From Beverwykella pulmonaria (taxonomy: Eukaryota; Ascomycota; Dothideomycetes; Pleosporales; Melanommataceae): 64,000 nucleotides of DNA. This document shows, piece after piece, positions 47,506-59,300 of the stretch (position 1 is its first letter; each line of letters opens with the position of its first letter). Where the stretch lies: the NCBI GenBank assembly GCA_001599595.1, contig BCHH01000015.1, forward strand, positions 935,544-999,543, given 5' to 3'. The notes under the pieces were generated by a model that was not told the DNA's origin, made no database searches, and worked only from the letters and a program-made list of their open reading frames with translations. The position numbers were made by a program, and so were the translations under genes.

Positions 47506-48950
47506 GGCCCGTGCATATACGTTGTATGAAGCTTCTGGAAAAATTACACGGTTTCATAAAGGGTTCCTATACAATTCTATGTATTTTTTCTAACGCAGTC
47601 ATCCACCCGCAATGCCAAAAACACCTAGACGTCGTCTTAGCTACAAGGAACGCATCCAAATCCATACTCTAGCCAAGCTTGGAAGGACACAAACAGCAAT
47701 TGCTTAGAAGCTTGGGATCCCTCAGAGTACAATTTCTAATTGTCTTTGATTGCCTAAGACTCCTACAAAACCCAATGGTTGAAAACCTATAATAAATACG
47801 CCTCTTTAATACCGTGTCGGTATACCCGCCCGTGAAATGGGAAGGTCCTATAGACGCTGTTAATCGACTGCCCGTGGGTTTCGCAGAACGCTAATCCACG
47901 GCGGTGCAAGAGCGCAGGGTACGGTTGGAAGAGTATGTATTGCTTGTGACCACGAATCTTCTACGTAGCAAGGGCTAGCAGCGACGTCGAAGTCCTCTGC
48001 TAGCTTGCCAATTGTAGGTTTTGATTCTCGGGTGTGTTCTCCTTCTAAATTGCCGGGGCCGTATATTTATGCCTGTGCGGATCGCTCGCTTAATCCACCC
48101 AGTCCTCCTTCTGAGTCATTGTTATATACCGTGCAATCCACTGTAATACCAACATACCGTCTTGTTTGCTATACTATTAAAAACGCTAAACAATGCTAGA
48201 AAACTTGCGAGATTGCCTAACAGCTAATCAGGTACAGTGGGCATAGGAGCACATATCTTGGTCAGATGAAGACTGGGCCTGTGTTGGCTAGAGTAATAAG
48301 ATTGTTGCTTGAACAGGCGCAGGAGAGCGATACGTTACGCGGAGACCTAAGGACGTTTGGTTACCTAATTGCTGCGCGCCTTAATTTAAGGATTTTAGCA
48401 GCTGCATGGAGTGGTCTATTATCTTAATAGATGCTAAAGGGTCTCTTGTTATCTTTGAAAAGGCTTAGTGTACAAGTAAGAAAAAGACTGTTAACTTAGA
48501 TGTCTATATCTACTATATATTACTGCTTATTCAAACCTTTCAAGAGGCGTACAAAACCTATATAGCCAGAGACCTTATTTATATAGAGGATAACGCTTCA
48601 ATCCATAACTTAAAGGTGATGACCTCTGCTTATCACGCAGCAGGAATCCAGAAAATGTAGTGGCTAGCCAACTCGCCCAATCTTAATCCAATTAAAAATG
48701 TTTGGCAGTTACTACAGGCTAGCAAAGCGCTTTCTACAAACTAATACTAAGGTGAGGCAATTTCTATTAGAGGAGTGGGAGAAGATGCAAATTGATGACT
48801 ACACAAAGTATATCGAGTTGATGCGAGAGCGTTGTTGGGCAGTCATCAAAGCAGGTGGTAGGCCTACAAAGTGGTAGATGACAGTTTGGTGATATTTTGT
48901 ATGTAATTTACATTGAAAATTACATTTCTTTGACATTCTATGCACGGGCC
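47506..48950 (+). mobile_element. Decayed Tc1/mariner-type element
   Basis: Inverted ends GGCCCGTGCATA (47506-47517) and TATGCACGGGCC (48939-48950) flank 1.4 kb. The plus strand from 47612 reads PKTPRRRLSYKERIQIHTLA, AKLGRTQTAIA and KLGIPQSTISNCL, the N-terminal HTH of fungal Tc1 transposases. Near 48585-48710 it reads YIEDNASIHNLKVMTSAYHA and WLANSPNLNPIKNVWQLL, the DDE-domain blocks (ED-NA and SPDLNPIENVW). Many stops and frame changes intervene, so it is dead. The length fits a full Tc1 copy. Confidence 0.8.
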
Positions 48951-49402
48951 AATGTCGGTGGACCTCAGCGCGCGCTAACAGTCCGTTCATGGGTGGAAGG
49001 TGTACTCTTCCTGGCAGAGGCACTCGGTGAGTTCCGTAGGCGCTGTGGATATCATACTGTGTAGGATTCATTGAGCCGTTTCGAGATTTTTGGTGGTGGT
49101 GGACTACGTGGGGGGCCAATCAAGCCGTGCGGAATTTGTTTTTCTACGGTCTGGGTCTAACGGTAGGCTCAATTCTTTTATTAATATATTAATTCGGTGG
49201 GGGTGACTGGTCTATCGAAGCCCTATTGAACCTAATCCGGCGACCACCCTTAAGCCACAAGCCACATAGGCGTACTTGTTCCAAGGCCTCAAATAATCGC
49301 ATGACCTGAGTTTCTCAGCCGCACCCAAAGGCTTTCTGCTGTTGGGTGCCCCGTACACCGTAACATGATTGCACCTACTTGGTATCATCCTCGCGACGGA
49401 CG
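48951..49402. other. Upstream region of the ankyrin gene
   Basis: About 450 bp between the Tc1 remnant and the ankyrin-repeat gene. No coding signal is seen. It contains the promoter of the gene starting at 49403. Confidence 0.4.
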
Positions 49403-51210
49403 ATGGATCCGCGATCGACGGACCCGGCGGCATCATCCCTCCTCTTCTACTCAAACATTGCAAAAGCGATAAAAGATGTGACTGAAGGATATAATGCAGC
49501 ACCGACGACATTATCCATCAGTGCTGAATGCCTGGCCATTAGCGGGGCATTGATGGACATCCAGTTACTGCTCACCCAACCTCATGCCCTCTTCTCACGT
49601 ATCATCTCACAGAGTCAGCTTGCCGAAGCTTTAAAGAGCGCGCAGAATTGCTGCAACTTTACGACTTCTAGGCTAGTGGAAGAAGTGGGAAAATGTATGC
49701 GAAATCAAACAAGCACGGGAAAAGGCCCTGGCACCTGGAGCATGACGCATTCATACGACGAAGTACTGATAAAAGGACTCCTGCAGCAAACGCAGAGGCA
49801 GTTAACAGATGTCAGCTTGCTGATTGCGGCAGCACAAAGGTAATCAAAATCTCCAAGTCTCAAGCTTCGTACACTTGAAGCAATGCTGATTGAAGCAATG
49901 CTGATAACATTAGAAATTCTACTGTGGAAGTTCGGCAGCTCCTCCAAAATGACACCTTTATTGGCCACTTCGACAAAAGGGATTCAATAGATACCCCGAC
50001 TTCCAGCCAGCCTGGTGGATACGGTCAACCTCATTGGGAACAACTTTACGCCGACACGAAGTCCATCTATACTCAAACCTCCGACGGTGTATCTGTCTAC
50101 AACTTCCACACTGGTCAGGGTGAACCATATAGTGAACTTGACTGTGACACCGCGTCGGTGATATCCAAGTCGCAGTTCACACCATCACTATCTGACAAAA
50201 CCAAGAAGGTACCGCGTGCGCAGATGGGATCCTTATTTTTCAAACTTTTCAAATCCAACACCGAGTTACACCGTGCCGCAAAGAAAGGAGATGCGAAGAA
50301 GATAAAGGCGCTCTTAGATTTGGGTGTGGATGTCAACTACGAGGGTTCGTCTGGATGTACGGCGCTGCACCTGGCAACCGACTGCGGCCACGAAACAGTA
50401 GTTCGAGTGCTTCTGGACAATGATGCGGATCCTTCGGTAAAGTCGAGTGAGGGACGAACTCCGCTACATAGTGCAGCTCGCACCGGTCACACAGCAATTG
50501 TCCAGCTGCTACTAGAGAAAGGTGTTGATGTCCAAGCCAAGGATCCCTCCGGGTCTACTCCGCTTCACATAGCAGCTTACAACGGGCAAGAGTCCGTGGT
50601 CCAGATTTTGCTCAAGAAACACCCCGTCGTCGAGGTACCGGGACCTTCTGGATTTACGGCACTGCATGTTGCGGCTTTCAACGGACAATCGGCAGTAGTA
50701 CGTCAGCTGGTTGAAATGGGGGCGGACCTCGAAGCACGAAGTGACACGGGACGGACAGCGCTACAGCTGGCAGCGGAAAAAGGGCACGAGGCTGTGGTGC
50801 GGCACCTGTTGCAGCATGGAGCCAACGTCATGACGAAGGACAGTATGGGGCGAACGGCGCTACAGGGCGCGGTCTCAAACCAGCACGGAGTGGTGGCACA
50901 ACTGCTATTGGACAACTTAGTGGTACCAGAGGCCCACTCACATCGGCCGCCCCAACGAGGTTCTGGGTCAGGACCATTATATGGATTAAATGCAGTCAAT
51001 CCAGACCTTAAGATGGCAGAATTGAATGCGCCTAATCCGCCCACGTGGCCGCGACAGGTCTCGAATGTACCGATATATGAGCTTCCCGCTTCATCGTTTC
51101 AGTTGGCGGAGTTGCCAGCACATGATAAGAACGTAGGGCTAATGACTCCGACGTCAACAACTCAACGGGCGGCTCTACTATCACATCAAAGAAGAGCAGG
51201 AGGAAGGTGA
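49403..51210 (+). CDS. Ankyrin-repeat protein with helical N-terminal domain
   Basis: Exons 49403-49839 and 49914-51210 (74-nt intron, phase 2) give 577 aa. The N-terminal ~145 residues are helical and resemble the N-domain found in front of fungal STAND and ankyrin proteins: SLLFYSNIAKAIKDVTEGYN and LTQPHALFSRIISQSQLAEA. A Ser/Thr-rich linker follows. From about residue 255 there are seven ankyrin repeats, starting TELHRAAKKGDAKKIKALLD and including TPLHSAARTGHTAIVQLLLE and TALQLAAEKGHEAVVRHLLQ. The tail is Pro-rich and disordered. No NTPase or enzyme domain is present, so it is probably a binding or adaptor protein. The start ATG gives MDPRSTDPAASS; the frame upstream reaches only a TTG. 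Several repeats are close to consensus and similar to each other, as in recently expanded arrays. Confidence 0.88.
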
Positions 51211-52355
51211 TGGTGGAGCTGGAATCTGTCCTTACGATTATTATTTTTGAACATAGGAGAACCATAGCAGACGGCTTTGGGATGGGAGTGTACAAGAGCT
51301 TTGGACAAGAATCATGTACACAATGAATGGAAAGCGCCTCCATAGTTTATTGTCGCGTTATGAAACTTTGTAACACATCACAACACCGGGTATACTTATC
51401 TGTCATATGCAAGGGGACCTCAGAGGGCGGGTCCGAGTTGTGCTGGAGATTGCTCATAAATAAGGTTTGTCTAAAAGCCTCGTGTTTTCATATCTGAGGA
51501 CATCATGATTTTATAATCATTGGTGGAGGCCGGAACAATAACTCGATAAGCTACCAGAAAATCTATTCAAGGGTATGAAAGTAACTCGGCTCCGAAACAT
51601 GACGATGAAGAGCTCGGAATCGGGCCTCGAAGACGGCTTCTGATCAACTATTTTCAACCAACTAATTCGTATCAAATAAGATCCAGATCAAAAACACGGT
51701 CAAATTTATGTTTTGTTCCATACTTGGTTAGGCCGCCAAGCTTCTCAGCAGAGTTCCTGAGTCGATCCCAGGATGTCTCAGAGCCTCAACCATCAACTAT
51801 CAGCAACCTCATCAAGCAATCAATTCGGCCCCAGATTGTACAATTCTACGATCCCGCCCACTATCCCATAGTTCTCTGTTTTTGCCCGTTGTAGATAGTT
51901 ATCGCGCTTTTCACTCGGCCGAACAGCTGGCTCACGATTGACGCGCTGAGTGAGATTCAGGATCAGGTATTGACGCTCACGGCAGCTCAAGAACATGGTC
52001 AAGATAGCTGAATCTCCCTTGATGAGGTTTGACGCTCACGGCAGCTTAAGAACCTCATCAAGATAGCAGTCACGTGAACCCACTTCGAGCCTACGCCCCC
52101 AAATATAGCCTTGTTTTTCTCCAAAAAAACAACCACCACACCTTGCTCGGGCCGATGAGATTGTATAGATCTCTCGCGTTAGTAAGCCCTGGGTGCAAGA
52201 TCAGTGTCTTATGGCAAATAGAGTGAGGTACCGCCCAGGTGGTGCCTCGCGATTTACGCGAGACAGATATAGCACCCACCCTCTATCCCCACTCCCTTCT
52301 ACCTGCTCTTCTCCGCATTTACTTTGAAGAACTGCACTAACTTTGACCCATCACT
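51211..52355. other. Intergenic with a 39-bp direct repeat
   Basis: No gene is supported in 1.1 kb. A 39-bp direct repeat is annotated separately. The segment beyond 52080 could be the 3' side of the short P-loop ORF. Confidence 0.4.
51970..52067. repeat. 39-bp direct repeat, two copies 59 bp apart
   Basis: Copies at 51970-52008 and 52029-52067 both begin TTGACGCTCACGGCAGCT and end CAAGATAGC, differing at a few central positions. Confidence 0.85.
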
Positions 52356-52763
52356 TTAAAGGCATTTTCTCTCTTTTACTCCCAATATTTCCAATTCCCG
52401 AGGGACAACCTTCAAGCCCGTCACAGTCTCCTTTCTCCTCTCCATGTCAAAGTGAACTTGGCATGACACGAATACGAACGGTCTCTTGGGTGTACTCTTG
52501 AATAGGAGAGAAGCAGAGAATCGTGCAAGTGAGTCGGTCGCGGAAATTAGAGTGAACGACTTCCCGCTTCCGCTGTACCCGTCAGTCATGACACAGATAG
52601 AGGCACCTCCCAGAATATATCTGGTCAAGGGCTTGAAGAAGTTGTTTACATCGTCGTTCCTCTTATCTTGTTCCCAGACAAATTCGAAAGGGAGTTTGCG
52701 GGGATGGCTTGGGTATACCAAGAGCGCAGACTTTCTCCTCGAATAATTCACTTCATTCGACAT
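52356..52763 (-). CDS. Kinesin-motor-like P-loop protein, short
   Basis: The intact 135-aa frame carries FVWEQDKRNDDVNNFFKPLT, LGGASICVMTDGYSGSGKSF and TLI. This follows the kinesin motor layout: an F.VF....Q..V.....PL helix, then G.N..I.AYGQTGSGKTFTM. The P-loop GYSGSGKS is at 62-69, with Thr replaced by Ser at the last position. A normal motor domain is about 330 aa, so only the nucleotide-binding half is here. The switch I/II motifs (NxxSSRSH, DLAGSE) are absent. It may be a truncated gene, one exon of a longer gene, or one of the short kinesin-like P-loop proteins seen in fungi. The ATG at 52763 opens MSNEVNYSRRKSALL. No continuation was found downstream. Confidence 0.5.
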   Translation of the reverse strand: MSNEVNYSRRKSALLVYPSHPRKLPFEFVWEQDKRNDDVNNFFKPLTRYILGGASICVMTDGYSGSGKSFTLISATDSLARFSASLLFKSTPKRPFVFVSCQVHFDMERRKETVTGLKVVPRELEILGVKERKCL

Positions 52764-53611
52764 TAAGTGTATTGGGAATGCAAATCCTGCTCTATACCAG
52801 AAGAAAGCAATGCCAATATGGACTGGGTGGCAGACACAACGTATGAGTCAAGGCTTATTCATGCTCTGCCATTTGGTCATTGGAGCGGAGACGCCGTCGT
52901 AGATTAGAAAAAGACAGTCTCTGAATTCACTAGCTTGAGACTAACGTACGAGAGCGTCCCACATACCGTCCTAGAGAATAGCCATCTCCTCTCCGCCATC
53001 CGATCGCGCTCGTAGTCCCCAGAGATCGTCTTACTCGACCTCAACGCACTCGATGTTCCCAATTGCTGGGCCATCAGCGTCAGTGGCACGTGTCCGTACG
53101 TGTCCGACATTGACACTGACAAGGTTCGCGTTGGGGTTGTTCCGAAGGTCGCTGCCGTGATTGTTTTCGTCGTTGCTGCTCTGGCATTCCTTGTCAACTG
53201 CGCGGAAAATCGAAGAGAGGATAAGTGGGGAAGGAGAAAGAGGAATGTCGGCCAGTAGGAATGTCGGCCGGTAGGAATATGAGGGAGTCCCTAGTTGAGT
53301 ATATAAAGCTTGACTATACAAAGGTTGTGAAACGGAAGTAGCATGACTGCATGGGTATGGAGAATGTCATCATTTGTTCTCCTTTCTAGTAAACAATTTT
53401 CTTCTCACTTATGTACAGTAAATACGTGCACGAGGCGCATTGAAGGATCTCATTTAGGTGGAACTTTGGGTGTATACACAACTTCCTTCACTGCAGCCCT
53501 CACGGGTGATTGTTCTCCCAATATGCCACCTTCACTCTAGCAGTATAGCAGAATCGTCGCTTCCTCTACGTTGGCGGCTTGTTATACATAATGTCAATCT
53601 CAAGGTCAATA
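52764..53611. other. Intergenic, possible undetected exons
   Basis: Two overlapping minus-strand frames (53321-53031 and 53197-52904) have mixed composition and no family match. They could be exons or noise. No splice model joins them convincingly to the P-loop ORF. Confidence 0.3.
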
Positions 53612-56032
53612 TTAACTTATAACAGCGTGCACGCGACATTTTTTGAACTCTTTAACGTCTCGCGACAGACGTCTCCCAAGCCCGCGCGGAATACCCAAGT
53701 GATCCCAATCCGAGTTTGTCATATGTTCCACGACTTCTAAGTCGTCCTCCTCTTTCTGTAGTGCAGCTAGCGCTTCGTCGAGGCTCGACCTCCTCGATGG
53801 CGCCTTGTTACTCTTGTACCATTCGATGTATTCGACGAGGAGTTTGTCAGGGTCCTCCATAATAAATTCAGAATACTGTGTGTTTGTCGAATTGAGATCG
53901 TCGCTCGGATTCTCTGGGCCTGGTTTGATCACTCCAGGTAACCGAACCGTACGGATTTTAATATCATGAGTTCTCCATAACCCAGTGGTAGTTCTCGCAA
54001 GACGCGATGGAGATGTCAGCGTTTCCAACAGTGGTTCCAGATCAGCTCCACGAGTATCATCCTGTATGCGTCGGGGATTTCCCTGCGCGATGCTTCCCAG
54101 CTCCAGGCACTTAAACGAAGTCGATTGGAGCGTCACAAATGCCTTCAAGACGTCGACTAGTTCAGATTCACCATCTTCGATAAAAGACTGTGGAATCTTC
54201 ATCTGGAACTGTAGTGCTTGACTCTGGCCCGCAGGTACCTCCTCGGAATCTCCCGCTCCGTAAGGGTGGATCTGCGAAATGCCCCAGTCCTGCTTGAGAT
54301 TGAGAACAGTCAAGTAGACTGGCTCCGATCCTCGGTTTGTGAACAAAATGTTGACGTATTCATGATCATGAACCTCGTACGAACCATCGGGTCGTCGCGG
54401 GTTTCTTGATTGCTGTTTTGTGGATGGTGATCGTACCTGGGGCATTGGCGGTGCTTCGACCGGCTTCTTACTCGTGCTGGTGATCTGGAAAGTAGTCGGA
54501 CCAAAAGATGAATATCGGGCAAGTCTCTCGACCCTTCGGTATTTGATCACATGGTTAATGTAGCTACTGATGATCATTGTTGAATTCGGGTCCGATATAG
54601 GAACAGCTGGTAGGTTCGGAAATCGTCGATTGGCACAGTCCCTGAGCTCGTACTGAAGCAGGTCGTTGATGGTCACTAGGAATGGCGCAAGGTCTTGTTC
54701 AGATTCTGACAGTTGCCATGGAAGTGGCTCGCCGCCTTTTTTTCTGACAAAATCTTTGATCTGCTTCAGGCCTAGATCATGCTGGAGCTTGTTGATTGTT
54801 GCTGTGTTAGGAACGAGTCGCACTTGGACGCATTCGTGGGGACTCGTCTTCGTCAGAACAGCTTTCAACCCAATAGCTGTCGACCACAGGTCGTGTCCTC
54901 TAGATGAAATCAGGTCGGCTATTGCGGCAAGATCGGACGTCTCTCGTACTACTACTGTCATCAAACGGCCTTTGCCATCTTCCTTACTTGAATGCACCTC
55001 GTACTCTTCCCCCACTGCCACCCCATGCAGATACCCTGCGTTCAAGGTAACAGTTCTCGAGCGTTGGTCAATATCGGTAATCCGGACTGTGTGGCTATAA
55101 TGGCCTTTCCTAAGTCCGAAGAACACTCGATCCGGGTCTCCTTGGATGACTGGCGTTTGCTGGACAAATACACTGCGAACCAACGTACAAACCTGGCTGT
55201 GCAACATTTCGTGCGTGATGTCGCCTGTGCTATCTCTCAGTGCTTCTATCAGGTAGTATGTAAACGCACCGTTGATTATTCCATTTTTGAGGCCGACTTC
55301 GTGAGCACTCTCATAGACACAGCACGCAGCGAGGTAGGTATATCCCTTTGGATCCAATAACCAGGTTTGACGCCCAGTAGCTCCTCGTATATTGCCGCTG
55401 TTACCGTTACTGATATCGGGCAGGTCTGTCTTGTCGGTTGGTAGAACGGTGAAATCTACTTCTCCGATCCCGCGCGTTTTTGCCCCACCGTCGGAGCGCA
55501 AGACGCTCCCAGAATGGCAACTGTCGACAGTAACCGTCACAACCAACTTCTTCTCGACCATTTTCTGCAGGAGAAACGCAAGTTCGACATCTCTGATGTA
55601 TCGCCCACCTGGCACCTCAATGTTACTGGGCACTAAGGCCTCGTCGTACCCATTGTCCCCTTTCAAATCTTCAAATATCGTCCGTACTCGTCCTCCATGT
55701 CCAGAATAGTGAATGTACACCAGATCCCCAGGCCGAGCGGATCGTGTGATTTGTTCGAAGGCAGAAAGGATCATCTCGCGAGTCACACCTTTCTTTTTGC
55801 TAGGAAGAGGCACAGCCGAATCACTGCCCAGGTTTGGAGCAGTCAATATCCACATGTGCGCTGTGGGGACGTTGACACCTTGAAGAAATTGCACCACCAG
55901 CCGGATATCGTTGACGCAGCCGCCTAATGATGGATAGTGGATTGTACTTCCGTGTTCGTTCTTTCTGAGATCACCGCGGAGATATCGGTCGATTCCGATG
56001 AGCAAAGCCCATTTGCTGTGTGTATATGACAT
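53612..56032 (-). CDS. Caspase-fold (peptidase C14/metacaspase-like) protease with SAM-like C-terminus
   Basis: The single-exon frame encodes 806 aa. The N-terminal domain begins KWALLIGIDRYL, the first beta strand of the caspase p20 fold. The catalytic dyad is intact: His112 in YIHYSGHGGR and Cys172 in VTVDSCHSG. DNGYDEALVP at 126-135 matches the metacaspase-like substrate-pocket loop. The domain continues to YLAACCVYESAHEVGLKNG and INGAFTYYLIEALR. After about residue 310 come a beta-rich region (VRITDIDQRSRTVTLNAGYL) and a domain with VNILFTNRGSEPVYLTVLNL and WGISQIHPYG, resembling the DUF4384-type domain that follows caspase domains in some proteins. The last ~80 residues (LVEYIEWY, NSDWDHLGIPRGLGRRLSRD) look like a SAM domain. 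It is probably a cytosolic cell-death or regulatory protease. It is head to head with the TPR-CHAT gene. Confidence 0.88.
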   Translation of the reverse strand: MSYTHSKWALLIGIDRYLRGDLRKNEHGSTIHYPSLGGCVNDIRLVVQFLQGVNVPTAHMWILTAPNLGSDSAVPLPSKKKGVTREMILSAFEQITRSARPGDLVYIHYSGHGGRVRTIFEDLKGDNGYDEALVPSNIEVPGGRYIRDVELAFLLQKMVEKKLVVTVTVDSCHSGSVLRSDGGAKTRGIGEVDFTVLPTDKTDLPDISNGNSGNIRGATGRQTWLLDPKGYTYLAACCVYESAHEVGLKNGIINGAFTYYLIEALRDSTGDITHEMLHSQVCTLVRSVFVQQTPVIQGDPDRVFFGLRKGHYSHTVRITDIDQRSRTVTLNAGYLHGVAVGEEYEVHSSKEDGKGRLMTVVVRETSDLAAIADLISSRGHDLWSTAIGLKAVLTKTSPHECVQVRLVPNTATINKLQHDLGLKQIKDFVRKKGGEPLPWQLSESEQDLAPFLVTINDLLQYELRDCANRRFPNLPAVPISDPNSTMIISSYINHVIKYRRVERLARYSSFGPTTFQITSTSKKPVEAPPMPQVRSPSTKQQSRNPRRPDGSYEVHDHEYVNILFTNRGSEPVYLTVLNLKQDWGISQIHPYGAGDSEEVPAGQSQALQFQMKIPQSFIEDGESELVDVLKAFVTLQSTSFKCLELGSIAQGNPRRIQDDTRGADLEPLLETLTSPSRLARTTTGLWRTHDIKIRTVRLPGVIKPGPENPSDDLNSTNTQYSEFIMEDPDKLLVEYIEWYKSNKAPSRRSSLDEALAALQKEEDDLEVVEHMTNSDWDHLGIPRGLGRRLSRDVKEFKKCRVHAVIS

Positions 56033-56379
56033 GATTGTGCGCGGCTAGAAAGACGAACAGCCAGGGAGACGCCAAATCTGAAATAAATTGTCCTATGGAA
56101 AGATTTGGCAAGGTAGGAGATAGAATCATCGATTGAATCATCTCACATTTTAAAGGTTTAATCATGTTCCAATACATGACGTGAGTTAGGAAACACTGGT
56201 GGTGCGATTGTGGGAGTGGTGTGAGCGAGGAGGTCACCACCTATCAGAAATGCAACCACTACCTATGGTCTGTCCAAAAGCAATTATAAAATCGCCAGAC
56301 CATAGTCAGGCCATACACCACAACTTATCACCATACCTCAACCCCATTTCTCCCAAAAAAAACACCAGCATTAACCAAA
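56033..56379. promoter_or_regulatory. Shared promoter of the caspase-like and TPR-CHAT genes
   Basis: Only 347 bp separate the two start codons. A TATAAA (56285-56290) about 90 bp before the CHAT ATG is bracketed by the perfect 10-bp inverted repeat CTATGGTCTG (56263-56272) and CAGACCATAG (56296-56305). This operator-like structure could bind a dimeric factor over the TATA box. The CHAT leader just before the ATG is A/C-rich. Shared control of both genes is inferred. Confidence 0.55.
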
Positions 56380-59300
56380 ATGGAAACTTTCATCGTAGAC
56401 CCTGGAATCGCAAGTCTCATCAGGGACATGAGTCGGGAAGAGCTTGAAGCCTTCGCTGCTCGCCACGATGGCCCAATTCTGGACGAAGACATCGAAATAT
56501 CCGTGTACGCGTTTCTCCTCATGTTTATCCATTTTGGCTCCGAGGATCATCGAGCCAAAGCCTTGCACCTTACAACCTGCTGGCTAAATGCTACAAAGGA
56601 AGATGATCCGGACCGACAACGCCGATGTAGACTCCAGAAAGTCATAGAATCGAGCAAGGTTACAGGGAAGAAAGACATTGGATTAGAGGCAGCTATCTGG
56701 GCACAAAAGCTTCAAGCACAGTACAAAAAGGAGGAGAGGTCGGACACCATTGACCGCGCCATCCAATATGCCATGACTAGTATCGCTTTCACCGTTCCAC
56801 CACATCCTGATCGACCATCCCGTTTGAATCTCCTTGCCAATCTTCACGGCCAACGCTATAAGCTCAACCCAAATCAGAATCTAGAAGACTTGAGCGCCGC
56901 TCTCTGTTATCTAGGAATGGCAGCCGATGAGCCTTTCTATGATGCCGACCCAGACAAATGGATGTGGCTTTCAAATATGTCAACATGGCTGCTCGAGCGC
57001 TGGGAGAAGGGAGAATTAACCACTGACCTCGAAGAAGCCATTAGACGCGCTGAAAAAGGCCTAAAAATCTCGCCCGAGGCTTGTAGGAATGATTGCCGGA
57101 TTGCGCTTGTCAATGGGCTAAATGAAAGATACAAACTGCAAGGAAGGCTCGAAGACCTCAACAGAGTCATTGAATTGGACGAAGAGGCCATTGCACGGAG
57201 ATCAAATGTAGGACTCAAAAGAGCGACATATGTTGCCGATCTAGCTCTATCTCTCGCAAAGAGATACGAAATTATTGGCTCGTCAGCAGATGTCGATCGG
57301 GCTTTGGAATTGGCCGAAGAGGCGTTGGAGGATACACCAATGGGGGAACCTGGTCAAAGAGCTAGTATAATGAGCGCTTTGGGTGTGAATCACTTGCTGA
57401 GATACTCTCGACGCCATCTGAAGAAAGACCTTGAAGAAGCATTGAAATGCTCCAAGCAGGCCGTAGATATGACACCGGACTCTCAAAGTCCAACCCTCGC
57501 TTTTCGGCTGGTGCATCTGGGGATGTGTTATATCCAACTCAATTACGTCATCGAGTCTTCCAACGACATTAGCCTAGCTATCCTCAACATTGAGAAGGCA
57601 CTGGATCTTTCTACCAAGAGCACGGCCGAAAAGAGTTCGTGGCTAGAAACCCTCTCGCTGTGTTATTCGCAACGTTTCAAATTGAAAAAGGAGAAACCAG
57701 ACATTGACAAAGCAGTCCAGTTAGCCACAGAAGCTGTTGATGCACTTCATATCACTGAAAACGCAAAGGATATGCTACCACAATCTCTCCGTGTGAATCT
57801 CAGCACTCTCTTCTCGCTGGGAAAAGTCTTAACCGAGAGATACGAAGAATACCAAGATATCATAGACAAGGAACATGCAATAGACGCTTACATGAAGGCA
57901 TGGAAGTGTTCCGATGGTCCGTCGGTGATAAGAATTAAGTGTGCAGCACAAGCCGCCATGGCGTTTGCTACTGAAGAGAGATGGGACATGGCCAACAGTT
58001 TGTTGCGCGACGCTGTATCCCTACTAAGCAACGTCAACCCTAGAATGTTGAGACCGAGCGATATGCAATATACACTGGCTGGATGTGAAGGCTTGGCCTC
58101 AATGGCGGCGGCAGTTGCACTGAACGCCCGCTCTGATCCATATCAAGCACTCAAGCTGCTAGAGATAGGACGCGGTATCATTGCAGGCACGATAATGGAT
58201 ATGAGAATTGATCTATCAAAGCTGATGCAGCTACACCCAGACTTAGGGCAGAAGTACTCCGATTTAAGATGGAAGCTGGTAGACTTTCCGGCCGCCTTGA
58301 AGAACGTCTCCTTCATCAATCTTTCGTCACAAAACACCTCCGAGGCACTCTTACGTGATACCAGAGACGCAGAATTCAAGTTCAAGAAGCTTATTGAGAC
58401 GATCCAGGCCCACAAAGGCTTCGAGAAGTTCTTACTCCCTCCGGACCGGGAGGAAATAGCCCGTGCGGGAGACATGGGTCCAGTCGTCACAATCAACGTC
58501 AGTCCATATCGATGTGATGCCTTCATTGTCGCCAAGGGGGCCATTTCTGCCCTTAGACTTCCCAATCTCAATATCACCGAACTTAGAGCACACCTTCAAG
58601 TCCGGAATACCATGCCAAGCTCTCCACCATTCGGCATCAAGAACATGAAGCTAGCAATGGAGTGGCTGTGGGATGTTGCTGCAGACCCCATTCTATCCCA
58701 CCTCGGATACAAGGATACCATATTTACCAAAAATCCTCCACATATTTGGTGGGTACTCACTGGCCTGCTCAATCGGTTTCCATTCCATGCTGCTGGATAC
58801 CACGACGCAGGTTCTAAAAATACAGTTCTCGATAGAGTCATGTCCTCCTACGCTTCGAGCATTCGGTCTTTGATATTCAAACGCCAAAATCAAATATGTA
58901 GACTCGGTACAAGTAGTGACGATAAGCCTGGCACCGCTGTACTCGTGGCCCTGAGCCAGACACCAGAACAACGACCATTGCCGTTCGTTTCTGCCGAAGT
59001 GGTGGTGGTAGACGAGATATTACGTGAAATGGGGCTCAATATCGTGAGGCCCCCAACAAAGTGGAAGTACCGTGTACTGCAGAGCATGCGGGACTGCACA
59101 GTCTTCCATTTCGCAGGCCACGGAAAACCTGATTCATTTGACCCAGCAAGAAGTTGCTTGCTATTGGAAGACTGGAGAACGGACCCTCTAACAGTTGACG
59201 ACATACGGGACAACTGGGTCCATGGACCAGCAGCATTGCTCGACCAAAAAAGCCAACATTCGAGAGGCAAGGAGCAGCACCCTGAGGCGTTTAAGCCAGG

